64,000 nt of DNA from Gorillibacterium massiliense (GTDB lineage Bacteria; Bacillota; Bacilli; Paenibacillales; NBRC-103111), in contig NZ_CBQR020000036.1 of the NCBI RefSeq assembly GCF_000455485.1, positions 1 to 64,000 of the forward strand. The letters are read 5' to 3'. The position numbers and the translations under genes are program-made. The notes under the pieces were generated by a model. It was given only the letters and a program-made list of their open reading frames with translations. It was not told the origin of the DNA and did not search any database. Positions 7,434 to 15,181 of the stretch are shown here, in pieces; within the stretch, counting starts at the first letter, position 1, and each line of letters opens with the position of its first letter.

Positions 7434-8129
7434 ATGGACAACCAATTGGAATTAGTTTCAAAATCGTACGATAAAGCTATTGATTTTGGGAGGAAGGGAA
7501 TTGATTTATACGAAGATTTACCAGAGCATATCACAAATCATCCCGACTACCCTTTGTTTCAAAGGCTGAAAATAGAAGGCGAACTTTCCGATAGTGGACG
7601 CAAGGAAATCAAGGACTATCTATCTCCAGATACAAATATGAATTTTATTGATCTTGGATGCTGTTTAAACCTAATGTTTAATGGGTATGATAAATGGCTC
7701 TCAACATATCATGGGGTTGATATAAGCAGCAAAACCATCCAGCTCCTTAATGAGTTTGTTAACAAAAAGAAATTGTCTGTAGGACTATTAATTTGCGGAA
7801 GTATACATGAAACGCCTTTTGAAGATAATTACTTTGATATTGGCGCATGCGTCGGTATACTTGAGTATTTTGAAAAAGATTTTGTTGAAAAAGCAATCGT
7901 AGAAGCTCATCGAATCATAAAAGCATATGGAAAATTTGTTCTTGATATTCCTAACTTTGATAGCCCACTCTTCCGAATTACGATGTTAATTGAAGAGCAT
8001 TTAGGTAGACCTGATAAATTTAATATGTCATCTCAAGAATTTGATGTTATGCTTCAAGATTACTTTGAAATAGAAAAAAAAGAAAACGTAGCCGGCATGA
8101 TTCAATATTTTTTGAGTTGTAAAAAGTAA
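7434..8129 (+). CDS. Class I SAM-dependent methyltransferase
   Basis: A 231-residue methyltransferase. FIDLGCCLNLMF (motif I, a DxGxG-like SAM loop in which the second Gly is replaced by C/L), VDISSKTIQ (acidic strand-2 end), DIGACVGILEYF (motif IV/post II) and the late EKKENVAGMIQYFLSCKK fold end are visible. Methyl acceptor unknown. ATG 7434 is preferred over TTG 7422 because GGAG at 7426-7429 precedes it. It follows repeat 10, and a short repeat-like remnant at 8138 suggests it too was once a cassette. Confidence 0.8.
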   Translation: MDNQLELVSKSYDKAIDFGRKGIDLYEDLPEHITNHPDYPLFQRLKIEGELSDSGRKEIKDYLSPDTNMNFIDLGCCLNLMFNGYDKWLSTYHGVDISSKTIQLLNEFVNKKKLSVGLLICGSIHETPFEDNYFDIGACVGILEYFEKDFVEKAIVEAHRIIKAYGKFVLDIPNFDSPLFRITMLIEEHLGRPDKFNMSSQEFDVMLQDYFEIEKKENVAGMIQYFLSCKK

Positions 8130-8137
8130 TATCATCG

Positions 8138-8160
8138 CATTCGACGCTGCGGTTCGGGAC
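8138..8160 (+). repeat. Possible attC-like left-arm remnant
   Basis: The stretch GCATTCGACGCTGCGG resembles the left inner arm GCATTCCCGCTGCGG of the upstream repeats. The remainder of a repeat is not recognisable. Short, so chance similarity is possible. Confidence 0.35.
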
Positions 8161-8209
8161 GAGCCGGGGCAATGAAGGCAATGACTTTATAATAACACCG
8201 TATACTATT

Positions 8210-8252
8210 GCCGCTCAGTTTTCCTGCCGGGAAATGAGCGGCTTTTTCTTTT
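8210..8252 (+). terminator. Rho-independent terminator
   Basis: Stem GCCGCTCA (8210-8217)/TGAGCGGC (8235-8242) followed by TTTTTCTTTT. It closes transcription coming from the cassette region. Confidence 0.8.
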
Positions 8253-8389
8253 AAGTATGACATAGATGAGGGATATTGAATGACGGTATAGTTTTCGACT
8301 GCACACGCCATTCATTGTTATTGATTATAAGATTAGGTGCAGGATCTTTTCCTATATCCGCTACTGGGGCTATGAAAAAGTCGGATCAA

Positions 8390-9352
8390 TCATTCTTCCC
8401 GGTACATCCTATCGAGTTGTCTTAATTCTTCTTTTACATACTCTCTGAGTGCTTTTGGTTCAAGTATTTCGGCCTGCCCAATGAGCCAACCGACTTCATT
8501 GCAAGCAAGATCATACCTGTGCATGTTGACAGCAGCGAGAACATTATCTTGTTCCTCTTTGGAGTAAAGCACTTCCAACTTGCTCAGAATGCCTGTCTTT
8601 TCTTTCCTGACCTTAAGTAATACCGGATAATGCTCCTGTTCTTTGCGAACACTAATGAATTCTTTGCGTTGGGTCTTCCAATGGACTTCCAAAGAGAAAT
8701 CCGGGGGAATGGCAAACTCCTCATTCAACAGCTCGGCCTGTTCGATTCTTTCGCATTTTAAGGTTCGGATCGCTTCTGCCCTCTCACAAAAAGCAACCAG
8801 ATACCAATCAGTCATTTTCACCACAAGACCATATGGATGTACGATTCTCGCCGATTGTTCGCCGTTTATTTTGCGATATTGGATGACTGCTTTTTTACTA
8901 TGCCAGACCGCAGATCTTAAAGTCTCGAGACATGTGATCGGCGTACGCTTTGTCCACCACGGAGTATCGTCAAAATAAAACCTGACTTTCGCTTTCTGAA
9001 TATCTGTTTGATAAGCTTCCGGAAGGCTCTTTTCTAATTTGAGCAGGGCATTTTTTAACTTTAACCCCGATTCACTATGCCCGTCAGAATGAATGCCCAT
9101 CCCTGTCAAATACAAATGGATGACATCATCGCCGCGCAGTTGTTTAAGATTGACCGTGTAACCTTCCATCAGACGAATTCCGCCAGAAGGACCTGTCTCT
9201 GTCGCAATAGGTATACCTGCCTCTGCAAGGGTATCAATGTCTCTATAGATCGTACGCACGGAGGTTTCTAATGCATCGGCAAGGTCTTTTGCTTTGATCC
9301 TCCCTCTGGATTCCATCAACAACAAAATGGCAATTAATCGATGTAGTCCCAT
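8390..9352 (-). CDS. YafY-type HTH/WYL transcriptional regulator
   Basis: A 320-residue regulator with an N-terminal HTH_11 domain (RLIAILLLMESRGRIKAKDL, then TSVRTIYRDIDTLAEAGIPI, residues 4-55) and a WYL effector domain whose namesake DWYLVAFCER lies near residue 180. WYL proteins sense small ligands or nucleic acids. It is divergent from the Gfo/Idh/MocA gene with a 114-bp shared intergenic region that holds a TGACAT/ATGTCA inverted repeat, so it probably controls that gene and itself. Confidence 0.88.
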   Translation of the reverse strand: MGLHRLIAILLLMESRGRIKAKDLADALETSVRTIYRDIDTLAEAGIPIATETGPSGGIRLMEGYTVNLKQLRGDDVIHLYLTGMGIHSDGHSESGLKLKNALLKLEKSLPEAYQTDIQKAKVRFYFDDTPWWTKRTPITCLETLRSAVWHSKKAVIQYRKINGEQSARIVHPYGLVVKMTDWYLVAFCERAEAIRTLKCERIEQAELLNEEFAIPPDFSLEVHWKTQRKEFISVRKEQEHYPVLLKVRKEKTGILSKLEVLYSKEEQDNVLAAVNMHRYDLACNEVGWLIGQAEILEPKALREYVKEELRQLDRMYREE

Positions 9353-9402
9353 TGCGCTGCCTCCCCAGATTCCAATGTCGTCATTCTCTATCTTTATATT
9401 AA

Positions 9403-9418
9403 TGACATACAGATGTCA
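9403..9418. promoter_or_regulatory. Inverted repeat, likely operator of the WYL regulator
   Basis: TGACAT-ACAG-ATGTCA is a perfect 6-bp inverted repeat in the divergent intergenic region. TGACA/TGTCA half-sites are common in operators of YafY/DeoR-like regulators; assignment to this regulator is inferred from position. Confidence 0.55.
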
Positions 9419-9466
9419 ACAATACTGGTTTATGATGAATTCAGATCACGTAAGGGGGAGTGACTT

Positions 9467-10423
9467 ATGAAAATAGGAGTGTTAGGTACGGGGTTTGGAG
9501 CTTATCATGCTCAGGTGTTGTCGAAGATGGAATGGGTTGACCATATCGTCGTATTCGGAAGGAACAGAGAAAAGCTACTTCAGCTGAAGAAGGAACTTGG
9601 TGTTGAAACCACAACATGCATTGAGGATATTCTACACGATCCCGGTATCGACGTGGTCGATAATTGCTTACCATCTCACCTGCACCGCCAATACTCTATT
9701 GAAGCGTTAAAAAACGGCAAGCATGTATTTTGCGAGACTCCGGTTTGTTTGAGCCTGGAGGACGCACAAGCCATGAATCTGGCTGTAGAGCAGTACAAGA
9801 AAAGAATTTTGGTCAATCAGTTTATTAAGTTCTCTCCTGCTTACCAGTATCTTTACGATGCGGTGAAGCAACAAACGTTTGGAAACCTGATATCCCTCTC
9901 GGTTGTAAGAGAAACTCCACCGATATGGGGGGAGTTGGGGCTTTCTACGATTTCAACAAATCTCATGATTCACGACATAGACTTCATCGTATGGATACTT
10001 GGAATCCCAGAGCGGTTAACCGTCTGGGGCAGAGAGATGATGAAGGAGGGTCAATCGCAAGTTCGCGCATTTTTCAACTATCGCGATACGGTTGCCGAGG
10101 TGACAGGTTCATCCCATATGCCGGAGTCCTATCCGTTCACGGTAGGGTTTCAGGCATATTTTGAGAAGGCCAAGCTCGAATACAGCGGAGCATTTGTGGG
10201 AGACCGGTTCGAAGAAACATTTTATGAGTATACCGGTGCTGGAAAACAAAAGGTTATCCCGAATGGTGGAGATCCATATGAAAAAGCGATTGAGCATGCC
10301 CTTCACTGTTTTGAAAAAGACGCCGATTCCGTGATCGAGCTCAATGAAGCGATACGGTCATTGGAAATAGCCGTTGAATTGAAGAATAGGCTTATGCAGA
10401 ATCGCCCTCATTCTCCTTCATAA
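9467..10423 (+). CDS. Gfo/Idh/MocA-family oxidoreductase
   Basis: A 318-residue NAD(P)-dependent dehydrogenase. N-terminal Rossmann fold with GVLGTGFGAYHA (residues 4-15), then KHVFCETPVCLS corresponding to the EKP loop, and the C-terminal sheet domain with MIHDIDFIVWI holding the usual catalytic His/Asp region. Substrates of this family are sugars, inositols and related polyols or biliverdin; the specific one is not clear. ATG preceded by AAGGGGGAG. Divergent from the WYL regulator, followed 50 bp later by an SDR on the same strand, so the two may form an operon. Confidence 0.88.
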   Translation: MKIGVLGTGFGAYHAQVLSKMEWVDHIVVFGRNREKLLQLKKELGVETTTCIEDILHDPGIDVVDNCLPSHLHRQYSIEALKNGKHVFCETPVCLSLEDAQAMNLAVEQYKKRILVNQFIKFSPAYQYLYDAVKQQTFGNLISLSVVRETPPIWGELGLSTISTNLMIHDIDFIVWILGIPERLTVWGREMMKEGQSQVRAFFNYRDTVAEVTGSSHMPESYPFTVGFQAYFEKAKLEYSGAFVGDRFEETFYEYTGAGKQKVIPNGGDPYEKAIEHALHCFEKDADSVIELNEAIRSLEIAVELKNRLMQNRPHSPS

Positions 10424-10472
10424 ACCATGCACTAAAATCAATTGGTCTTAAGAAAAGGGGATGAAATCAAGG

Positions 10473-11396
10473 ATGGGAAAAATTTTGGAGAATCGTATAG
10501 CACTGGTAGCTGGAGCAACTCGAGGTGCGGGTCGAGCGATTGCAATTGAACTCGCCCGAGCCGGAGCTTTTGTTTATGCCACAGGGCGAAGCAGTCGCAA
10601 AGAGGGTCCTTCAGAAATGGATCGTCCCGAAACAATTGAAGAGACAGAAGATTTAATCCGAAGCGTAGGGGGAGAGGGACTTGGTATCCGCACTGATCAT
10701 CTAGACCCTGAACAAGTTCGTTCCCTTATCCAACAGATTGACGATCGGCACCATCGTCTCGACATATTAGTTAACGATATCTTTGGCGGTGATCGGTATG
10801 CTCAATGGGATAAACGGCTGTGGGAGCATGATTTGAACGGTGGACTCAGAATGATGCGCATGGGTATCGATACGCATTTGATCACTCTTTACTATGCATT
10901 GCCATTAATGCTTCGGGGAGAAAAAGGGATCGTAATTGAAATGACCGATGGAACTGCAGAAGCAAATACGGAGTTCCGTCAAAACGTAGGATTTTATTAC
11001 GACCTAGTAAAAACAAACGTAGGACGTATCGTGAAAGGGCTTGCGTACGAATTAACCCATTATCCCGTGACACCTCTTGCAGTCACTCCAGGATGGCTTA
11101 GATCAGAAGCCATGCTTCAAAATTTCGGCGTGACCGAACAAAGATGGCAGGAAGCTTGTCAAACCACACCTGGGTTTGCGATCTCCGAGTCGCCAACATA
11201 TGTTGCTCGGGGCATTGCTAAACTGGTAGCCGACCCGGAGAATTCGCGTTTTTCGGGAAGCATATTAACAGCCCATCAACTTGCCGAGTTCTATGATGTC
11301 ACTGATATCGATGGTTCACGACCAGATTGCTGGGGACTTATCGCGAAACATGGCTGGAACTGTGAAGATGTTAGCGTAATCCAAAAATTTCGCTGA
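10473..11396 (+). CDS. Short-chain dehydrogenase/reductase
   Basis: About 307 residues from ATG 10473 (ATG 10461 is in frame but abuts the GGGG ribosome binding site). N-terminal cofactor motif VAGATRGAGRAIA, LVNDIFGG in place of NNAG, and YYDLVK giving the YxxxK catalytic pair; the usual catalytic Ser region reads EMTDGT. It belongs to a long SDR subgroup common in Bacillales whose substrate is unknown. An attC-like remnant begins 57 bp after the stop. Confidence 0.85.
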   Translation: MGKILENRIALVAGATRGAGRAIAIELARAGAFVYATGRSSRKEGPSEMDRPETIEETEDLIRSVGGEGLGIRTDHLDPEQVRSLIQQIDDRHHRLDILVNDIFGGDRYAQWDKRLWEHDLNGGLRMMRMGIDTHLITLYYALPLMLRGEKGIVIEMTDGTAEANTEFRQNVGFYYDLVKTNVGRIVKGLAYELTHYPVTPLAVTPGWLRSEAMLQNFGVTEQRWQEACQTTPGFAISESPTYVARGIAKLVADPENSRFSGSILTAHQLAEFYDVTDIDGSRPDCWGLIAKHGWNCEDVSVIQKFR

Positions 11397-11452
11397 TGAC
11401 GGACGTCATAAATCAAGCATCATGAATTCAAGTTAACATAATATATAGGTAA

Positions 11453-11580
11453 TTGATATTCACGTTGCGGAACTTACGCACCTTGGTTGCAAGATGTATA
11501 ATCATGGAAGAAGCTCAGACAACAAACGCCCCAGCCTAAGATGAGAGTTATCTAAGGCTGGGGCGTTTCGTGAATACAAG
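11453..11580 (+). repeat. attC-like repeat 11 (divergent subfamily)
   Basis: Left inner arm GATATTCACGTTGCGG, CCTTGGTTGC ... CAGACAAC stem, a long central hairpin GCCCCAGCCT (11528-11537)/AGGCTGGGGC (11555-11564), and the right inner arm TTTCGTGAATACAAGAA. The outer R boxes are lost (right end reads AAGAAAGGAAAAATTAG). The central hairpin is nearly identical to that of repeat 12. Confidence 0.65.
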
Positions 11581-11680
11581 AAAGGAAAAATTAGTATTTT
11601 AAGCAAGAAGGTTGTCAATGAAGCAGGGAGATGAAGGTATGAATTTTATCGGGCCAAATAATTCTAGTTGATAATCTTGA

Positions 11681-11711
11681 ACGTCGTGAATACGGGAACA
11701 CTAGCTGAAAT
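11681..11711 (+). repeat. attC-like right arm remnant
   Basis: CGTCGTGAATACGGGAACAC followed by TAGCTGAAATC aligns with the standard right arm GTTCGTGAATACAACAACGTTAGATGAAAT, with the box changed to ACTAGCT. No left half precedes it. It would place the radical SAM gene downstream in a former cassette. Confidence 0.5.
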
Positions 11712-11878
11712 CAATCGAAAACATAAAAAAACCATAGATCAATATATGACCCATGGATTCGTATGTCGTTTTTTTTCAAGACCTTATTCAACATCATATC
11801 AAATCAGTAATTATAAGTCTATATTTTTTTCGAGGATTAATTTACCATCTTGTTATAAGATGAATGGAGATGGTAAAA

Positions 11879-12661
11879 ATGCTCAAAGAAATATTTGTTA
11901 ATCGTGCAATGACTTATGAATATCCCCCGGATGGGGGGACAATACCGATTATAGACCCGTACGATGGATGTACAATTGGATGTCCTTATTGTTTCCAATT
12001 AGTCGATGAGACTTGGAATACTAACTTGAATGTTAAACTCAATATTTCGGATGTTTTGCAAAAAGAACTTATTCAATGGAATAAAGAAGATATTGTGTAC
12101 TTGGGTAGTAAGTGTGATCCTTATATGGAGATAGAACGGAAATACCAATTAACAAGAAAATGTTTACTTGAATTAAGTAAGTTAGATTTGAAATGCATGG
12201 TTACAACTAAAGCCGGATCAAAACTTATTTTTAGAGATATAGATGTAATAAAACCTATGGGAAACAATTTTACTTTACTTTTAGGATTATCTAACCTACA
12301 TCAGTTGAGTAAGGTCGATGATTATACTCTTATGAGTAATATACAGACAGCAAATCAGTTACATCGAATGGGAATTACTGTATGGGTATTTATTACTCCG
12401 ATTTTACCTGGAATTACAGATGTAGATTTAATGATTAATGCAATAGATCAAGACATCCCTGTATTTTTAGATAAGGTTAGATTAGAACGAAACACTAGAC
12501 CAGCATTAGAGTTGGAACGTTTCATCGACAATCATTACCCTCATTTAGTTAAGACTTACAAAGACATAATATATAATAATACGGATGTTTACTATGAAGA
12601 TATTAAAGAAAAGTGGGGTAAAAGTGAGAGAGTAAAGTTTGTATTCGAGTCGAGTAATTAA
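11879..12661 (+). CDS. Radical SAM protein, spore photoproduct lyase-like
   Basis: About 260 residues from ATG 11879, which follows GGAGATGG; ATG 11864 is an in-frame alternative. The radical SAM cluster motif is CTIGCPYC (C31, C35, C38), preceded by IIDPYDGC as in SplB-related small radical SAM proteins; YLGSKCDPYMEIE further on fits the same group. It would bind a 4Fe-4S cluster and cleave S-adenosylmethionine; the reaction is unknown. Strongly AT-rich, flanked on both sides by attC-like remnants. Confidence 0.8.
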   Translation: MLKEIFVNRAMTYEYPPDGGTIPIIDPYDGCTIGCPYCFQLVDETWNTNLNVKLNISDVLQKELIQWNKEDIVYLGSKCDPYMEIERKYQLTRKCLLELSKLDLKCMVTTKAGSKLIFRDIDVIKPMGNNFTLLLGLSNLHQLSKVDDYTLMSNIQTANQLHRMGITVWVFITPILPGITDVDLMINAIDQDIPVFLDKVRLERNTRPALELERFIDNHYPHLVKTYKDIIYNNTDVYYEDIKEKWGKSERVKFVFESSN

Positions 12662-12689
12662 TAATTTTGAAAAAGAATAACTGCAAGTA

Positions 12690-12770
12690 GCTCATACAAC
12701 ACACAACCCAGCCTAAGATAAGAGCTATCTAAGGCTGGGTCGCTTTCGTGAATGTCAAACGTTAGATGAA
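12690..12770 (+). repeat. attC-like repeat 12 (right half intact)
   Basis: Central hairpin ACCCAGCCT/AGGCTGGGT (about 12706-12739) and a right arm TTTCGTGAATGTCAAACGTTAGATGAAAT, box GTTAGAT at 12761-12767. It ends 75 bp before the next gene. The left arm is not recognisable. Confidence 0.7.
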
Positions 12771-12844
12771 ATGTCCTAAACCATAAAGTAAACAGTATTC
12801 AATCTCCTTCTAATGTATGAGATATTATCGGAAAGAGGTAAGAG

Positions 12845-13795
12845 ATGAAAGTTTATATAAAATTTTTTATTTTAACAAATATCATTATGCTTTCATTAAG
12901 TGCTTGTAACATCAGTAAAACCAGTAAGACCAGAGTATTTCAAGTTACCGAAACCTATAGGGTCACATCTTCAAAAGGCTCAAGTGTTTTTTTGACTGTT
13001 GAACTTCCAGTTAGCTATGGTTATCAAAGCATCGAAGCTATTGAAGTTAAGAATGTTGATGTCTATTATTTTGAAGATAAAGAAGATTATAGAATCCTTC
13101 ACGCTGAATTGAGAGGTAGTAATAATGAAAAAGAAGTAAAGATCAAATATAAAGCATCATTATTAAACCGAGAACATACGTGGCTTATGGATAATAAGGC
13201 AGAGTATTTGTCTCATAATGGGATTATAAACGCCGATAATCAAAGCATCATTAAGGCAACATTACCGCTTGTCGTTAAGAATGATGAATATTTAACAGCT
13301 AAAAAAATTTCATCTTTTGTATCGAAATCAATCAAATTTGATGGCAACGAGAAAATAAACAAAGATATGATAAGTGCTTCTGATGTCTTGGCTGAAGGAA
13401 AAGGGATCTGCCATGACTATGCAAATTTAACAGTAGCTATGCTTCGAAGTTCGGGTATTCCAGCAAGAGTAATTGAAGGATTAGTTTATAATGATTTGAA
13501 AAAATCGGTTGATTGGTCTTCATCTGCCGGGTCGCATGCTTGGGTGGAGTTTTATACATTGGGTAAATGGCATTTTGCTGACCCAACTTGGGGGAATTCC
13601 TATTTTGACAAGCCAGATGGATACCATCTCTCTTACGGAGCAGATAGGAGTTCTAAGAATAAAATTGATTATAAAAGTATAGAAAATGATGGTTACAAAA
13701 TAATTGGTGCAATGACGGCACCTATTAGATTTAGTGCATGGTCAGATGATTTTAATGCGAGTATCATACCTAGGGTAGTTATAAACAAACAGTAA
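12845..13795 (+). CDS. Transglutaminase-like lipoprotein
   Basis: A 316-residue predicted lipoprotein: hydrophobic segment then lipobox LSAC with C21. A transglutaminase-like papain-fold core follows with GICHDYANL (C189), SHAWVEF (H231) and FADPTWGN (D246), the complete Cys-His-Asp triad. Bacterial members act as proteases, amidases or cross-linking enzymes at the cell surface; which is not known here. ATG preceded by AAAGAGGTAAGAG. It lies directly after repeat 12 and before a terminator, so it may be the last gene of the old array. Confidence 0.85.
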   Translation: MKVYIKFFILTNIIMLSLSACNISKTSKTRVFQVTETYRVTSSKGSSVFLTVELPVSYGYQSIEAIEVKNVDVYYFEDKEDYRILHAELRGSNNEKEVKIKYKASLLNREHTWLMDNKAEYLSHNGIINADNQSIIKATLPLVVKNDEYLTAKKISSFVSKSIKFDGNEKINKDMISASDVLAEGKGICHDYANLTVAMLRSSGIPARVIEGLVYNDLKKSVDWSSSAGSHAWVEFYTLGKWHFADPTWGNSYFDKPDGYHLSYGADRSSKNKIDYKSIENDGYKIIGAMTAPIRFSAWSDDFNASIIPRVVINKQ

Positions 13796-13832
13796 TTGCA
13801 TATATGAGAAAATTTATTACACGTAACGATAG

Positions 13833-13860
13833 CTGCCGATGACCCGGCAGTTTTTTTGTT
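13833..13860 (+). terminator. Rho-independent terminator
   Basis: CTGCCG (13833-13838)/CGGCAG (13845-13850) stem followed by TTTTTTTG. Separates the cassette zone from the sulfur operon. Confidence 0.85.
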
Positions 13861-13923
13861 TTCTTTTTTTGCTAGCCTTCACAATGATTCTACATAGTCA
13901 AAAAGAGGCAAAGACCAGACGCG

Positions 13924-13952
13924 TTGACTTTTATGAGAAGCAGATTTATACT
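13924..13952 (+). promoter_or_regulatory. Sigma-A promoter of the sulfur operon
   Basis: -35 TTGACT (13924-13929), 17-bp spacer, -10 TATACT (13947-13952). The repressor palindrome begins 6 bp after the -10, covering the expected transcription start. Confidence 0.82.
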
Positions 13953-13958
13953 CTAAAT

Positions 13959-13974
13959 ATACCCCATGGGGTAT
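13959..13974. promoter_or_regulatory. CsoR/CstR-type operator
   Basis: ATACCCCATGGGGTAT, a perfect 16-bp palindrome with the C-tract/G-tract layout of CsoR-family operators (known for CstR as ATACCC...GGGTAT). It overlaps the likely +1 of the operon whose last gene is a CstR-type repressor, so autoregulation is the straightforward reading. Confidence 0.82.
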
Positions 13975-14003
13975 TCGAATAATACTACTGGAGGGAAATT
14001 GTG

Positions 14004-14324
14004 ATGGCAATTGTGAATGTTACTGATCGGACGTTCGAACAGGATGTCCTTCGTGCGAATAAGCCCGTATTAGTTGATTTTTGGGCTCCATGGTGCGGTC
14101 CATGCCGTATGATTGCACCTGAATTGGAACGTTTGTCACAAGAGTTGGGTGATACCGTAACGATCGCGAAAGTCAATGTAGATGAAAACCCGATGCTGCC
14201 TTCTATATATAAGGTACAAGGTATTCCTACCCTGAAACTATTTGCTGGCGGTAAGGATGTAGAGACTGTGGTTGGTCTCCGTCCCGGTAGCTATTTGAAA
14301 CAAATGATTCAGAAATACATCTAA
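14004..14324 (+). CDS. trxA: Thioredoxin
   Basis: A 106-residue thioredoxin with the canonical FWAPWCGPCRM active site (C31, C34) and the cis-Pro in GIPTLKLF. Length is typical for TrxA. ATG 14004 is spaced correctly after GGAGGG; an in-frame GTG lies at 14001. First gene of the operon, directly behind the CstR-type operator. In this setting it probably reduces protein and low-molecular-weight persulfides or feeds electrons to the membrane thiol carrier CcdA encoded downstream. Confidence 0.95.
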   Translation: MAIVNVTDRTFEQDVLRANKPVLVDFWAPWCGPCRMIAPELERLSQELGDTVTIAKVNVDENPMLPSIYKVQGIPTLKLFAGGKDVETVVGLRPGSYLKQMIQKYI

Positions 14325-14351
14325 TTAGATCTCGAAGGGGAGTTTGAACAA

Positions 14352-14666
14352 ATGAGCACTATTCGTCAATGGTCTCCAGCAGAAGTTGCAGAACGGCTTG
14401 ATAATGGAGAAAAACTATTCATCCTGGATATAAGAGAAGATGGAGAATGGGTATCCGGACACATTCCAGGAGCCCGTCACCTTCCTCTTGGACAGTTGCC
14501 GTACCGGCATGACGTGTTGGATCGAAACACAGAAATGGTAGTCGTATGTCTAAGCGGCGGTCGCAGCTCGAATGCCTGTGAGTATCTTGCAGACTTAGGC
14601 TATAAAGTCGTTAATATGCCGGGTGGCATGTCGATGTGGCCCGGAAAGGTGATTATGGGACGTTAA
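14352..14666 (+). CDS. Rhodanese-domain protein, cytoplasmic
   Basis: A single rhodanese domain of 104 residues. ILDIREDGEWVSGHIPGA is the CDC25-like entry, and the active loop CLSGGRSS carries catalytic C66. Such proteins carry sulfane sulfur as a Cys persulfide. No signal peptide. It lies 27 bp after trxA with AAGGGGAG as ribosome binding site, so it is translated from the same transcript. Confidence 0.93.
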   Translation: MSTIRQWSPAEVAERLDNGEKLFILDIREDGEWVSGHIPGARHLPLGQLPYRHDVLDRNTEMVVVCLSGGRSSNACEYLADLGYKVVNMPGGMSMWPGKVIMGR

Positions 14667-14707
14667 AGATAAGCTACATCTTGAGGAATGGAGGAAAGTA
14701 AAAAGGA

Positions 14708-15094
14708 ATGAGCACTTCTAATGTTATCTACATCGTACTCGGTGTATTTTTGATCTGGATGATGTATAAGCAGTTTGCGCCTATCAAAGGCTTGCATCAG
14801 TTGAACGAAGGGGCATTTCGCAAAAAGATGGATGAAAGCCGGGACAAACAGCTTTTGGACGTCAGAGAACCTCACGAATTTAAACATGGACATATTCCAG
14901 GGGCTATTAACATTCCCCTTTCCCAGCTAGTGGGGCGGGTGAGTGAGATTCCCCAGAACAAACAAACCTTCCTGTACTGTCAGAGCGGCATGCGCAGCAA
15001 GCAAGCGGCAAGGAAACTGCTAAAAAGCGGGTTCCCTGAGGTCACCCATCTGGTAGGCGGCATTTCGGCTTGGTCCGGCAAGAAAACCAAATAA
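14708..15094 (+). CDS. Membrane-anchored rhodanese
   Basis: A 128-residue protein: N-terminal transmembrane segment (about 6-19, VIYIVLGVFLIWMM) then a rhodanese domain with DVREPHEFKHGHIPGA and active loop CQSGMRS (C91). The short N-terminus before the segment and the positively placed K after it suggest the domain may face the cytoplasm, though orientation is not certain. Same operon, 41 bp after the preceding rhodanese. Confidence 0.9.
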   Translation: MSTSNVIYIVLGVFLIWMMYKQFAPIKGLHQLNEGAFRKKMDESRDKQLLDVREPHEFKHGHIPGAINIPLSQLVGRVSEIPQNKQTFLYCQSGMRSKQAARKLLKSGFPEVTHLVGGISAWSGKKTK

Positions 15095-15181
15095 ACAATA
15101 ATGGAGCAGAGGCCCGTGAACGGCCCCTGCTTTCTTATCATGCATCTAGTCCGGATTATCTGATTGTTAAGGAAGGTGAAC

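Noticed and set aside
11668..11901. 77-codon open frame upstream of the radical SAM gene
   Set aside because: Its first part is the degenerate right arm of an attC-like repeat; no ribosome binding site and no protein-like composition.
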